NCBI GenBank assembly: GCA_022071955.1
Contig: JAJVIM010000060.1
Location: 1-39,085, forward strand
Source: Anaerolineae bacterium
Lineage (GTDB): Bacteria > Chloroflexota > Anaerolineae > 4572-78 > J111
Reading direction: 5' to 3'
Length of the DNA: 39,085 nucleotides
Positions 20,743-28,753 of this stretch are shown here, piece after piece (position 1 is the stretch's first letter; each line of letters begins with the position of its first letter). The notes beneath the pieces are model-generated. The model did not search any database. It saw only the letters and a program-made list of their open reading frames with translations, and was not told where the DNA came from. Made by a program: the position numbers and the translations under genes.

Positions 20743-22260
20743 ATGATCGCCTATACCACCTCCGCAGAAACGGTTTATACGGTTGCCCGCCAGCTCAACA
20801 GCTCGCTGGATTTGGACGAAGTGCTGGGCAAAGTGTTGTCACTCACCGTAGACGCCACCGGGGCCACCCGCGGCAGCCTTTTTTTGCTCGATGAACAGGG
20901 CCGGGTGCTGCGCCAGATTTTGGCCCGACCCGACCAATCGCCGGAGATTTCGCGGCGCAACGTGAATATGGTGATGGAACACGGGCTGGCCGGCTGGGTG
21001 TTTCGGCATCAATATGGAGCGCTGGCCGCCGACACCACCAAAGACGAGCGCTGGGTGCGCCTGCCGGATGACGATGAAATCACCGGCTCGGCGCTGGTGG
21101 TGCCGTTGCTGTACCAGGAGCGAGTTAACGGCCTGCTGGCGTTGCATCACCTGCAAATCCGCTTTTTTGACGAGTCGCATCTGGCGCTGGCCGCCGGAAT
21201 CGCCGGGCAGGCAGCCATTGCCCTGGAAAACGCGCGCCTGTACACCGAAGTTAAAGAAGAGCGCGAGTCGTTGTTTAAGCTGATCAACGGCATGCCCATC
21301 CCGGTGGTGGTGGTTGACCACCGCGACACGCTGGTTTTTGCCAACCAGTCGGCCCGGCAGCGGCTGCTGGTAAAACAGGTGGGTGTGCCGCTGGAGCAGG
21401 TGAGCGGCGGCCCGCAGTTAAAGAGCGCCCTCACGAAACTGGGCCAGAGCGGCAACGGCCACATCGAAGTGAAGTGGCCCGATGGCCGGGTGTACAACGT
21501 ATCCATCAACAATGTGTCCAAAGTTGGCACCGTGGTGGCCATGGACGACATCACCCAGCTCAAAGAGCTGGACAAGATGAAAACCCAGTTTGTTGAAACC
21601 GTCTCCCACGATTTAAAGAATCCGCTCGGGGTGGTGATGGGCTTTGCCCAATTGCTGGAGTCGGAACAGAATTTGTCTGAGTCGGGGCAGGTCAGCCTGC
21701 GCGGTATTTTAAAGAGCGCCCACAATATGCAGGAGCTGATCAGCGACCTGCTCGATTTGGCCCAAATTGAGGCTGGGATGGCTGGCGAGGTCCAACCGCA
21801 CGATATGGTGCGGCTGGTGCTCGATACGCTGCCCAACTTTGCCCTGCAAATCGAAGAAAAATCGTTGCAGGTTAAAACGGATCTGCCGTTTGAGCCGGTG
21901 CGCGTGCCCGGCAACCGGGTGCGGCTGTCGCAGATTGTGGCCAATTTTGTGAGCAACGCCGCCAAATACAGTTTTGACGGCGGGCAAATTCTGGTGAAAC
22001 TCACCCGTACCGACGGCAGCGTAAATTTCAGCGTCACCGACAGCGGCCCCGGCATTGCCCCGGCCCGGCAGGCGCAGTTGTTTCAAAAATTTTACCGCGT
22101 GCCAGAGGTCCACGCCGCCACCGGGGCTACCGGCACCGGTCTGGGGTTGTCGATTGTAAAGGCCATTGTTGAAAGCTACGGCGGCCGGGTGTGGGTTGAA
22201 AGCGAAGTTGGCGTCGGCAGCACCTTTGGCTGCACCCTGCCGGCCTGCCTGGAATCGTAA
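20743..22260 (+). CDS. GAF-PAS sensor histidine kinase (soluble)
   Basis: 505 residues without TM helices. GAF domain about 8-168, PAS about 175-272 (INGMPIPVVVVDHRDTLVFANQSA region), HisKA with H289 (VETVSHDLKNPLGV), HATPase with N box (NFVSNAAKYS), DSGPGIA, and GTGLGLSIVKAIVESYGG. Autophosphorylating cytoplasmic kinase; the signal is unknown. No response regulator is adjacent; the CheY-like protein at 29674 is 7 kb away. GGAG lies about 9 nt before ATG. Confidence 0.94.
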   Translation: MIAYTTSAETVYTVARQLNSSLDLDEVLGKVLSLTVDATGATRGSLFLLDEQGRVLRQILARPDQSPEISRRNVNMVMEHGLAGWVFRHQYGALAADTTKDERWVRLPDDDEITGSALVVPLLYQERVNGLLALHHLQIRFFDESHLALAAGIAGQAAIALENARLYTEVKEERESLFKLINGMPIPVVVVDHRDTLVFANQSARQRLLVKQVGVPLEQVSGGPQLKSALTKLGQSGNGHIEVKWPDGRVYNVSINNVSKVGTVVAMDDITQLKELDKMKTQFVETVSHDLKNPLGVVMGFAQLLESEQNLSESGQVSLRGILKSAHNMQELISDLLDLAQIEAGMAGEVQPHDMVRLVLDTLPNFALQIEEKSLQVKTDLPFEPVRVPGNRVRLSQIVANFVSNAAKYSFDGGQILVKLTRTDGSVNFSVTDSGPGIAPARQAQLFQKFYRVPEVHAATGATGTGLGLSIVKAIVESYGGRVWVESEVGVGSTFGCTLPACLES

Positions 22261-22322
22261 GCCGGGTTGGTTTGGCCGTCGCTCTGTGGTAATATTTTTC
22301 CACCGGAACGCTGGAGGAAAAA

Positions 22323-23447
22323 ATGATCCGCACCACACTGGCCCAGACTAACCTGTTTGTACTGCACAAAAATTTTCTGGCCGCCGAAAAAGCCGCCGCC
22401 CCCGGCCAACTCATCGAGCGGCTGGCCGGCCTACCCGCCGAGCCGCACCTTACCCCTTTTTTGGCCGCCTGGGCCAGACTATCCCATTTTTCGCCGCGCA
22501 ATTTCAGCCAATCTCCCAATTTTATCACCGCGCCGTTGCTGCGCGGCGTGCCGTATCTGGTTCACGTCGATGACTTTGCCTGCTGGCTGGCGGCAGCCGC
22601 CCGGCAGCGCGCCCAGTTGTTTAACGCCGAATTCCGGCTGTGGGGCATCGACTCAAATGCGGAAATTGAGCAGCTTGGCCGGCAGATTTTGGCCGAGCTG
22701 GGCGAGCGGCCGGCCAGCGCCGGCGAGATTCGCGCCGGGCTGCCGCAGGTAAAATCGCTCACTCAAACCAGCCGCGGCGGGCGGGTCAGCACTATCACCA
22801 CGGCCGAACTGGCTCTGCGCTGGCTGGTCGGTACGGGGCAACTGGCGGCGGTGAATCAAGCCGAAGATTGGCGCGCCGAAGAGGTGATCTATTGGCCGCT
22901 GCGGCAGCGATACTCCGGCCTCGATCTGGCGCAACTGCCCGCCGAGGCCGACGCCCAAAAGCGGCTGGTGCGGGCCTATCTGGCTGCCTTTGGCCCGGCC
23001 ACAGAAGCCGACATCAGTTTTTGGACCGGCTTTGGCAAAAGCGAAACAGCTCGGGCTACCGGCGCGCTGGCGGCGGAAACAACGCTGGTTTTGGTGCAAG
23101 GGTTGCCCGGCATGCTGCTGCTGCTCAAAGAACAGGCCGAAGCGCTGGCCGCCAGCCCGGCCGTCCCCGCCGAGCCGCTGCTCAACGTGCTGCCCGCTAA
23201 CGACCCCTACCTGACCGCGCACCGGGCCAGCCGTGCCCGGTACTGCGCCGAGCCGTCGTTGCAGCGGCAGGTGTTTGCCGGCAGCGGCGCGGCCAAACCG
23301 GCCATTCTGCTCAACGGGCAGGTGATCGGCCTGTGGAGCGGCGACGCGGCGGCTGGCTGGCAACTGCTGGCGGCGGTTGATCCGGCGCTGGAGCCGGCCA
23401 TCGCCGCCAAAGTGGCCGCAGCCGGCGCGTTTTTACAAACGGGCTAA
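22323..23447 (+). CDS. Winged-helix protein of the AlkZ/HTH_42 family, QxQ residues absent
   Basis: 374 residues, GGAGG site 7 nt before ATG. The pattern fits the AlkZ-like winged-helix family (Pfam HTH_42), whose active members are DNA glycosylases that open alkylated or cross-linked DNA. Support: N-terminal helix with the aligned stretch GLPAEPHLTPFLAAWARL, middle RSPNFITAPLL-type loop, YLAAFGPATEADISFWTG, and a C-terminal LLNVLPANDPYLTAH. Where family enzymes have GLQAQ, this protein has GLPAE (P38, E40), so both catalytic Gln are replaced. It may be inactive, use another residue, or have a different role. Confidence 0.82.
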   Translation: MIRTTLAQTNLFVLHKNFLAAEKAAAPGQLIERLAGLPAEPHLTPFLAAWARLSHFSPRNFSQSPNFITAPLLRGVPYLVHVDDFACWLAAAARQRAQLFNAEFRLWGIDSNAEIEQLGRQILAELGERPASAGEIRAGLPQVKSLTQTSRGGRVSTITTAELALRWLVGTGQLAAVNQAEDWRAEEVIYWPLRQRYSGLDLAQLPAEADAQKRLVRAYLAAFGPATEADISFWTGFGKSETARATGALAAETTLVLVQGLPGMLLLLKEQAEALAASPAVPAEPLLNVLPANDPYLTAHRASRARYCAEPSLQRQVFAGSGAAKPAILLNGQVIGLWSGDAAAGWQLLAAVDPALEPAIAAKVAAAGAFLQTG

Positions 23448-23602
23448 ACCTAATGCTTTTCAAATAACAATGATGTCATTCTGAGCGAAGCGAAGAATCT
23501 CCCCGGTGGCTGCCCATTTAAGCCGTTAACCCGGAGATTCTTCGGCCTCCGGCCTCAGAATGACGCGCCCGATGCCTTATTGAAAGGTATTGGGGCTAAA
23601 CC
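23441..23602. repeat. MITE-like element with 10-bp flanking direct repeats
   Basis: Direct repeats GGGCTAAACC at 23441-23450 and 23593-23602 flank 142 bp. Imperfect inverted ends (AATGCTTTTCAAATAA / TTATTGAAAGGTATT) enclose a two-part inverted repeat: GTCATTCTGAG (23475-23485) with CTCAGAATGAC (23554-23564), and GAAGAATCTCC (23492-23502) with GGAGATTCTTC (23533-23543). The left direct repeat contains the stop of the AlkZ-like gene, the right one the stop of the EamA gene. Confidence 0.7.
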
Positions 23603-24501
23603 AAAAACAGCAGCGACACGCCGGCCATGGCCGTGACCGTGCCAAAAATTACCCGCCCGCTGATCTTCTCTTTAAAAATGTAGTAACCCACCGGCAGCAT
23701 AAAAATGGGGGCCAGCGCCATCAACGTGCTGGCCACGCCCACGTGGGTCAACTGCACCGCCACCAGCGACAGCCAGACACCGATAAACGGCCCAAAAAAC
23801 GAGCCGCCCAAAATATTCAGCGTTACCGAACGGCTGCTGACAAACCGCTTCAGGGTGAAACCGGCCCGGCCGCGCGCAATCGTGTAACTCCACATCACCG
23901 CCGCCGCGGCGATCATGCGGATGAGGTTGCCCGACAGCGCCGGAAAATCGCCGCCCAGCCCTTTTTTGGCGGTAATCAGGCCGATGGCCTGTCCCGTGGC
24001 CGCACCGAGGCCAAACAAAATGCCCCAGCCAAAGTTGCTCTTTTCGGCGGGCGTAACGGCGCTGCCGTTGCGTTCCAGCACCACCCAGGCAATGCCGCCC
24101 ACGGTCAGCAAAATGCCGGTGATTTGCCACGGCCCCAGCGTTTCGCCCAAAAAAATCCAGGCCAGCAGCGTGGCCAGCACCGGCGCCGAACTCATCAGCA
24201 GCATGCCCAGGCGTGGGCCAATCCACACGTACGATTGAAACAGAAACGCATCGGCAATGGCCAGGCCGATGACGCCGGAGATGGATAGCCAGAACCAGCG
24301 TTCCGGCTCGGCGTGGAGCGGCAGCGGCGAGGCCAGCACCAGCCAGTGAGTGGTTGAGAGTAACAGCACGGCCAGCAGCAGCCGCACCCGGTTGGTGACC
24401 ACCGAGCCGACCTCTCGGCCGGCCAGCGCAAAAAATACGGCGGTAAATGTCCAGCAAACTGCGGTGAGAATGGCGGCGAATTCGCCCAGGTAATTTGTCA
24501 T
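23596..24501 (-). CDS. EamA/DMT-family transporter
   Basis: 301 residues from ATG 24501 (MTNYLGEFAAILTAVCWTF); the longer frame adds 47 polar residues out of keeping with the family. About ten TM helices in two EamA halves (LAIADAFLFQSYVWIGPRLGM and VASTLMALAPIFMLPVGYYIF regions; GETLGPWQ and KEKISGRV loops after helices 5 and 10). Drug/metabolite transporter superfamily, inner membrane; substrate unknown. Convergent with the AlkZ-like gene, with the repeat element between them. Confidence 0.92.
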   Translation of the reverse strand: MTNYLGEFAAILTAVCWTFTAVFFALAGREVGSVVTNRVRLLLAVLLLSTTHWLVLASPLPLHAEPERWFWLSISGVIGLAIADAFLFQSYVWIGPRLGMLLMSSAPVLATLLAWIFLGETLGPWQITGILLTVGGIAWVVLERNGSAVTPAEKSNFGWGILFGLGAATGQAIGLITAKKGLGGDFPALSGNLIRMIAAAAVMWSYTIARGRAGFTLKRFVSSRSVTLNILGGSFFGPFIGVWLSLVAVQLTHVGVASTLMALAPIFMLPVGYYIFKEKISGRVIFGTVTAMAGVSLLFLV

Positions 24502-24594
24502 GGTGAGTCCGGTGATTTGCGAGTTTTGGGAATGCGTAATAAGTTTCACACTATACCACCGCCGTTGGCGGCGAGCAATTGATTGGATACTTCC

Positions 24595-25365
24595 ATGCGC
24601 AAACTCACCGGCCCCGTTATCGATTTTCTGCTGGCGTGGCAACTGCTTACCTCTGTGCCGCTGCCGTTTTCTGTACCAACCAGTAACCGGCCGGCCGGCT
24701 ACGGTGCGGCCTACTACCCGCTGGTCGGCCTGATTTTAGGCGGACTGCTGGCGCTGGCCGCCGAGGCGTTCTATTTTTTGCTGCCGGGCAGCATCGCCGC
24801 GACGCTGCTGCTGGCGCTGTGGGTGGCGCTGACCGGCATGCTGCATCTGGACGGCTTTATGGACTCGTGCGATGGCCTGCTGCCGCCGCGAGACCGGGAG
24901 CGCCGGCTGGAAATTATGAAAGACAGCCGGGTGGGCGCGTTTGGCGTGGTCGGCGGGGTGCTGCTGCTGCTGCTTAAATTTAACGCGCTGGCCGCTCTGC
25001 CCCCGGCCACTCGCTGGGTGGCGCTGCTGGCCGCGCCAATGCTGGGACGCTGGGCGCAGCAGTTTGCCATGCGTCGCTATCCGCTGGCCCGGCCGGGCGG
25101 GATGGGCGCGTTTTTTATGCAGGGGCAAAGCTGGCTGCGGGTAGCCATCAGTTCGGTGGGGGTGCTGGTCATCCTCGGCCTGTTGTTTGGCGCGGCCGGG
25201 CTGCTGCTGGCAGCGGTCACGTGGCTGGTCACGGCGTTGGTGGCTCGTTTTGCCGTGGGGCGCATCGGCGGGCTAACCGGCGATGTGTATGGCGCATTGT
25301 GCGAAACTGTGGAAACGGTGCTGCTGGTTATGGCGGCGGGGCTGGCCGCCTGGGGAGTGGTCTGA
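24595..25365 (+). CDS. cobS: Adenosylcobinamide-GDP ribazoletransferase (cobalamin synthase)
   Basis: 256 residues from ATG 24595. Membrane enzyme joining adenosylcobinamide-GDP and alpha-ribazole in the last part of B12 assembly. Diagnostic motifs: HLDGFMDSCDGL (84-95), KDSRVGAFGV (109-118) and GGLTGDVYGALCE near the C terminus; about six TM helices. No other cob gene and no visible cobalamin riboswitch accompany it, so the rest of the pathway, or cobinamide salvage, must be encoded elsewhere. The glycosyltransferase follows 70 nt downstream. Confidence 0.93.
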   Translation: MRKLTGPVIDFLLAWQLLTSVPLPFSVPTSNRPAGYGAAYYPLVGLILGGLLALAAEAFYFLLPGSIAATLLLALWVALTGMLHLDGFMDSCDGLLPPRDRERRLEIMKDSRVGAFGVVGGVLLLLLKFNALAALPPATRWVALLAAPMLGRWAQQFAMRRYPLARPGGMGAFFMQGQSWLRVAISSVGVLVILGLLFGAAGLLLAAVTWLVTALVARFAVGRIGGLTGDVYGALCETVETVLLVMAAGLAAWGVV

Positions 25366-25435
25366 GCGTCGCAAAACGGGGCGGGCTATTTGCCAGCTCT
25401 TTCTCCTGTCGATAGAATACACCGCTGGGTTGGCT

Positions 25436-26617
25436 ATGAAAATTGTGTTTATTGGCCCTTTTGGCCTGCAACCTAAAGGCACCGTGAGCGTGCGTGCACT
25501 GCCACTGGCCCGGGCGCTGGTCAAACGCGGCCATGTGGTCATTGTGCTGATCCCTCCCTGGGACGATCCCGGCCGCGCCGGCCAAAGCTGGCTCGATGCC
25601 GGGGTGGAGGTGGTCAATGTGCCGCTGCCCCCCAAACTGCCCCTGTTTTTCTCCCTGTGGCTTACCTGGACACTGGCCGTCAGAACCCTGACTCTGCAAC
25701 CGGATGCCGTCCATTTTTTTAAACCCAAAGGCTTTGCCGGATTAACCCATTGGCTGCTGTGGGCGCTGCGTTTGTTCACCCGCGCCCCGGTGCGGCTGGT
25801 GCTGGATGCCGATGATTGGGAGCAGGCCTGGAACGAGGTGCTGCCTTATTCTGGCTTGCAAAAACTGATTTTTGCCTGGCAGGAACGCTGGGGCCTGCGT
25901 CGGGCCGATGCCGTGACCGTGGCCAGCCGTGAGCTGGAGAAGCTGGCGAAGCAGGTTCGGGGCCGGCGCGATGTTTTTTACCTGCCCAACGGTTTTCAGC
26001 CGCTGTTGCAGATTCAGGCCGATGCGCCGGCTTTGCAGGCGGTACAGCAGCGCTGGCAATTGGGGCCGGGGCCGGTGGTGCTGCTGTACTCTCGCTTTGC
26101 CGAGTTCCGGCTGGAGCGAGTGGTATCGCTGGTGCGGCTGGTGGCGGCAAAAGTGCCGCAGGCGCGCTGGCTGGTAGTTGGCCAGGGGTTGTACGGTGAA
26201 GACAAAAACCTGGCGCAGCAGTTGCAGCAGGCCGGGCTGTTAGAGTTTGTTATTTTCACCGGCTGGCTGCCCGTCGAGGACTTGCCGGCGATTTTTGCGC
26301 TGTCGGCGGTGGCCGCCTTTCCCTACGATGACACGCTCATCAACCGCACCAAATGCTCGGTAAAATTGATTGATCTGCTGGCGGCGGGTGTGCCGGTGGT
26401 GGCCGACGCCGTGGGGCAAAATAATGAATACATTCAATCCGGGGAATCGGGGGTGCTGGTTGAGCCGGAAAACGACCGGGCGTTGGGGCAGGCGTTGGTT
26501 GAACTGCTCACCGCGCCGGAACGGCGGCAGGCCATGGCCACGGCCGCCCGCGAGCGGATTCGCCGGGATTTTGACTGGTTTAAATTGGCCGAAATCGGAG
26601 AAAGGACGTATCGTTGA
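25436..26617 (+). CDS. Glycosyltransferase family 4
   Basis: 393 residues from ATG 25436 (MKIVFIGPFGL). GT-B fold: N-terminal Rossmann part with KGTVSVRALPLARALVKRGH, interdomain stretch VFYLPNGF, C-terminal part LLYSRFAEFRLE, WLVVGQG, VIFTGWLPVEDLPAIFALS, LLAAGVPVVADAVGQNNEYIQSG (core GVPVVADAVGQNNEYI) and a terminal helix. Uses a nucleotide-sugar donor; the acceptor is unknown, probably a lipid or envelope glycan. The stop overlaps the start of the VanZ-like gene (TTGA). Confidence 0.9.
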   Translation: MKIVFIGPFGLQPKGTVSVRALPLARALVKRGHVVIVLIPPWDDPGRAGQSWLDAGVEVVNVPLPPKLPLFFSLWLTWTLAVRTLTLQPDAVHFFKPKGFAGLTHWLLWALRLFTRAPVRLVLDADDWEQAWNEVLPYSGLQKLIFAWQERWGLRRADAVTVASRELEKLAKQVRGRRDVFYLPNGFQPLLQIQADAPALQAVQQRWQLGPGPVVLLYSRFAEFRLERVVSLVRLVAAKVPQARWLVVGQGLYGEDKNLAQQLQQAGLLEFVIFTGWLPVEDLPAIFALSAVAAFPYDDTLINRTKCSVKLIDLLAAGVPVVADAVGQNNEYIQSGESGVLVEPENDRALGQALVELLTAPERRQAMATAARERIRRDFDWFKLAEIGERTYR

Positions 26618-27012
26618 ACCCCATTAAAATGTGGCCGCGCTGGCTGCGCGACGGAGTCCCGTTGGTCTTTTGGATGTCGGTGATTTTTTTCCTGTCCAGC
26701 CGCAGCAGGCTGATTGACATTGAAAGCACCGTAGGCGACAGAACTTTTTACAAAACGGCCCATTTTTTGGCCTACGCGCTGCTGGCCTGGCTATGGTGGC
26801 GGGCAATCTCGCCGGAGCGAGAGGTGACTTGGAACCTGTTGTTTACCGCGTTGGGGCTAACGGTGCTGTACGGTATTTCTGACGAGTTCCACCAGCTTTT
26901 TGTGCCGGGCCGGTTTGGCCGCGTGGCCGATGTGCTGTTTGATACCAGCGGCGGGTTGGCAATGATTTTGGCGTTGCGCCATGTTGAATGGCTACGCAAG
27001 TTTCTGGAATAG
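26614..27012 (+). CDS. VanZ-like membrane protein
   Basis: 132 residues, TTG start overlapping the glycosyltransferase stop by 4 nt, with GGAGAAAGGAC just upstream. About four TM helices. Family motifs: FFLSSRS after helix 1, KTAHFLAYALLAW, ISDEFHQLFVPGRFGRVADVLFDTSGG (core SDEFHQLFVPGRFGRVADV). VanZ proteins give low-level teicoplanin resistance in enterococci, but most bacterial homologues have no known role. The coupling to a GT4 gene suggests an envelope function. Confidence 0.88.
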   Translation: MNPIKMWPRWLRDGVPLVFWMSVIFFLSSRSRLIDIESTVGDRTFYKTAHFLAYALLAWLWWRAISPEREVTWNLLFTALGLTVLYGISDEFHQLFVPGRFGRVADVLFDTSGGLAMILALRHVEWLRKFLE

Positions 27013-27074
27013 CTTGTGTTTCGGGCGGAATTGTGCTACAAACTCTTTGAAAAACAAGAAAGTTGACTGGACTT

Positions 27075-27707
27075 ATGATCCCACCGCTCACACCGGAGCA
27101 GAGAGAATACAAAGAACTGACGCTGGGCCAACTGATGGCCAATCAGGCCCAGCTTGAGGCCCGGCTGGCGCAAGAAACTGAGCCGCGCTTGGTTAAAAGC
27201 ATCCAACGCCAGCTTGCCGACATTGAGGCGCATATCAATCGCCTGCAGGATGAACTATCCGGCAGTGTGATTATGGATGAGCCGGTGGCTGAGGAACTGT
27301 TCAAAAAATCGACGGGGGCGCTGGCCAAAGGTAAATTTCACTTGGCCCGGCGCTACATTGCCAAACTGGAAACCATCGAGCCATTTTACCCCGGCCTTGA
27401 CCGGCTCAAACACGAAACCGAGACCCAGCAGGTCAGCCGGCGTACGCGGTCAATCGCCGCCGGCACTGCCAGTGGCTATTCAGCCACCACACTGGCGCTG
27501 CCGAACCGTCCGGCGGCCGGGCCCGGCGCCGAAGCGCTGCCCGATCCGGCAACGCCGGTAACTTACGAAGAACCGCAAAGCTGGACGTCGCAGCTTTTTC
27601 AGTTTCATTACATTGCCAGTTGTTTAGCGATATTGGTGATTCTTTGCGCGGTGTTGGGCGTGTTCGGCGTAACTATTTTGCAATGGTTGGTTGAAGGCGG
27701 CACATAA
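27075..27707 (+). CDS. Helical protein with C-terminal membrane anchor
   Basis: 210 residues from ATG 27075; a TTG at 27063 is possible. Residues about 1-65 are a charged coiled coil (LTLGQLMANQAQLEARL, IQRQLADIEAHINRLQDEL), then a helical region resembling a tetratricopeptide pair (ALAKGKFHLARRYIAKLETIEP), a Pro/Ala-rich linker (about 140-170), and one TM helix near the C terminus (about 178-204). Family not recognised. A terminator follows at 27734. Confidence 0.75.
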   Translation: MIPPLTPEQREYKELTLGQLMANQAQLEARLAQETEPRLVKSIQRQLADIEAHINRLQDELSGSVIMDEPVAEELFKKSTGALAKGKFHLARRYIAKLETIEPFYPGLDRLKHETETQQVSRRTRSIAAGTASGYSATTLALPNRPAAGPGAEALPDPATPVTYEEPQSWTSQLFQFHYIASCLAILVILCAVLGVFGVTILQWLVEGGT

Positions 27708-27733
27708 TCGAACCAGATTGGCCAAAAACTGAG

Positions 27734-27757
27734 GGCAGGCCCACGCCTGCCTTTTTT
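27734..27757 (+). terminator. Rho-independent terminator
   Basis: GGCAGGC-CCAC-GCCTGCC followed by TTTTTT. It ends the glycosyltransferase-VanZ-anchor protein transcript. Its T run touches the stop of the convergent gene at 27756. Confidence 0.85.
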
Positions 27758-28091
27758 ATTGCGCCGGCCAATCGTCGCCGTCGGTGTAGCGCGTGCCGCG
27801 ATGCCCCTTTTTGGGGATGGGCTGGGGCAGCCGTTGGCCGGGGCAGTCAACCATTATCAGGGTGCGCGGTTTGCCGGAAGCCGGGTTGACTGCCCCGCCG
27901 ATCAATGCTTTGATGCGCAGCCGGCCGTGCAGTTGGTCATTAAAAATGGTGTAAACATAATCGCCCACGTTGAGTTTTGAAGGCTGACCGGCCATATGAA
28001 ACTCAAACTCGCTCAGCGAGCCATCGTACAGCGCGTTGAGTGCCGCAATGCCATCGGCGGCGGGAATGGTTTTGGTGATGCCAAAGCTCAT
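27756..28091 (-). CDS. Hypothetical protein, 111 aa (PUA/ASCH-like appearance)
   Basis: Start ATG 28091 after GAGGAC; an extended -10 TGCTATACT (28138-28130, minus) lies 39 nt upstream, so the longer frame to 28202 is rejected. The middle segment LNVGDYVYTIFNDQLHGRLRI looks like a small beta-barrel of the PUA/ASCH kind (core NVGDYVYTIFNDQLHGRL), but this is weak. The basic C terminus PIPKKGHRGTRYTDGDDWPAQ is truncated-looking yet ends normally (core KKGHRGTRYTDGDDW). Function unknown. Confidence 0.7.
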   Translation of the reverse strand: MSFGITKTIPAADGIAALNALYDGSLSEFEFHMAGQPSKLNVGDYVYTIFNDQLHGRLRIKALIGGAVNPASGKPRTLIMVDCPGQRLPQPIPKKGHRGTRYTDGDDWPAQ

Positions 28092-28129
28092 AAATGTCCT
28101 CGAATCGGTGGTGATGGGTTGGGGTAAAA

Positions 28130-28193
28130 AGTATAGCACAGCCCGGCCGGGCGTCATAGTGCGGGTTGCAAAATTGCTCCAAAAGTTTAGAAT
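28130..28193. promoter_or_regulatory. Divergent promoters between the 111-aa gene and the GNAT gene
   Basis: Minus: extended -10 TGCTATACT (28138-28130). Plus: TTGCAA (28166-28171), 16 nt, TAGAAT (28188-28193), giving a start near 28200, followed by GAGGTG and GTG 28214. These positions decide both starts. Confidence 0.5.
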
Positions 28194-28213
28194 TCTGCAC
28201 AAGAGGTGGCGCT

Positions 28214-28753
28214 GTGGAAAATTTTGCCGAATTTGTAACCCGGTCGGGCGATAAGGTGCAACTCCGTCTGGTTAAAAAAGGGGACGCCGATCTGCTGATC
28301 GACCTGTTTAATCGGCTGTCGCCGGAAAGCAAACGGCTGCGATTTCACCTGTACACTACCAAAATTTCTGAACAGCGCATCCGCATGGAGGCCGAAAAAC
28401 TATCTGACCTTGACCCGCAGTGCCAGCGGGCGCTGGTGGCCACAATCACGGAAGCCGACGGGCAGGAGCACGCCGTGGGCGTGGCTCGATTTGCGCGGGC
28501 GTCGGTAAACGCCACCGAGGCCGAAGTGGCCGTTGTGGTGCGCGATGATTTTCAGCGGCGCGGCTTGGGCAAGCATTTGCTGCAAACTCTGGCCGATGAA
28601 GCCCGGGCACTGGGCATTACGCATTTTTCGGCGTGGGTAATGGCCGATAATTACCGGCTGATGAAGTTGATCCGGGGGATGGAAATAAAAGACCTGGAGT
28701 CTGAGACACGCTACGGCGAAATCAAGATTCGGGCGCCGATTTTGGAAAATTAA
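28214..28753 (+). CDS. GNAT acetyltransferase
   Basis: 179 residues from GTG 28214 (GAGGTG 6-7 nt upstream). N-terminal pattern RLVKKGDADLLIDLFNRLSPESKRLRFH (core FNRLSPESKRLRFH) resembles the acetyltransferase domain of Pat/acyl-CoA synthetase-type protein acetyltransferases. Motif A is AEVAVVVRDDFQRRGLGKHLLQ (core DDFQRRGLGKHLL, acetyl-CoA binding). The acceptor is unknown. The last 32 nt overlap the convergent second GNAT gene. Confidence 0.88.
   Translation: MENFAEFVTRSGDKVQLRLVKKGDADLLIDLFNRLSPESKRLRFHLYTTKISEQRIRMEAEKLSDLDPQCQRALVATITEADGQEHAVGVARFARASVNATEAEVAVVVRDDFQRRGLGKHLLQTLADEARALGITHFSAWVMADNYRLMKLIRGMEIKDLESETRYGEIKIRAPILEN

Noticed and set aside
23475..23564. Simple terminator between convergent genes
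   Set aside because: The inverted repeat is two-part with a 30-nt centre and no T run, and direct repeats flank it, so a mobile element fits better.
26614..27012. Glycopeptide resistance gene
   Set aside because: VanZ-like proteins are widespread; no vanHAX-type genes are present.
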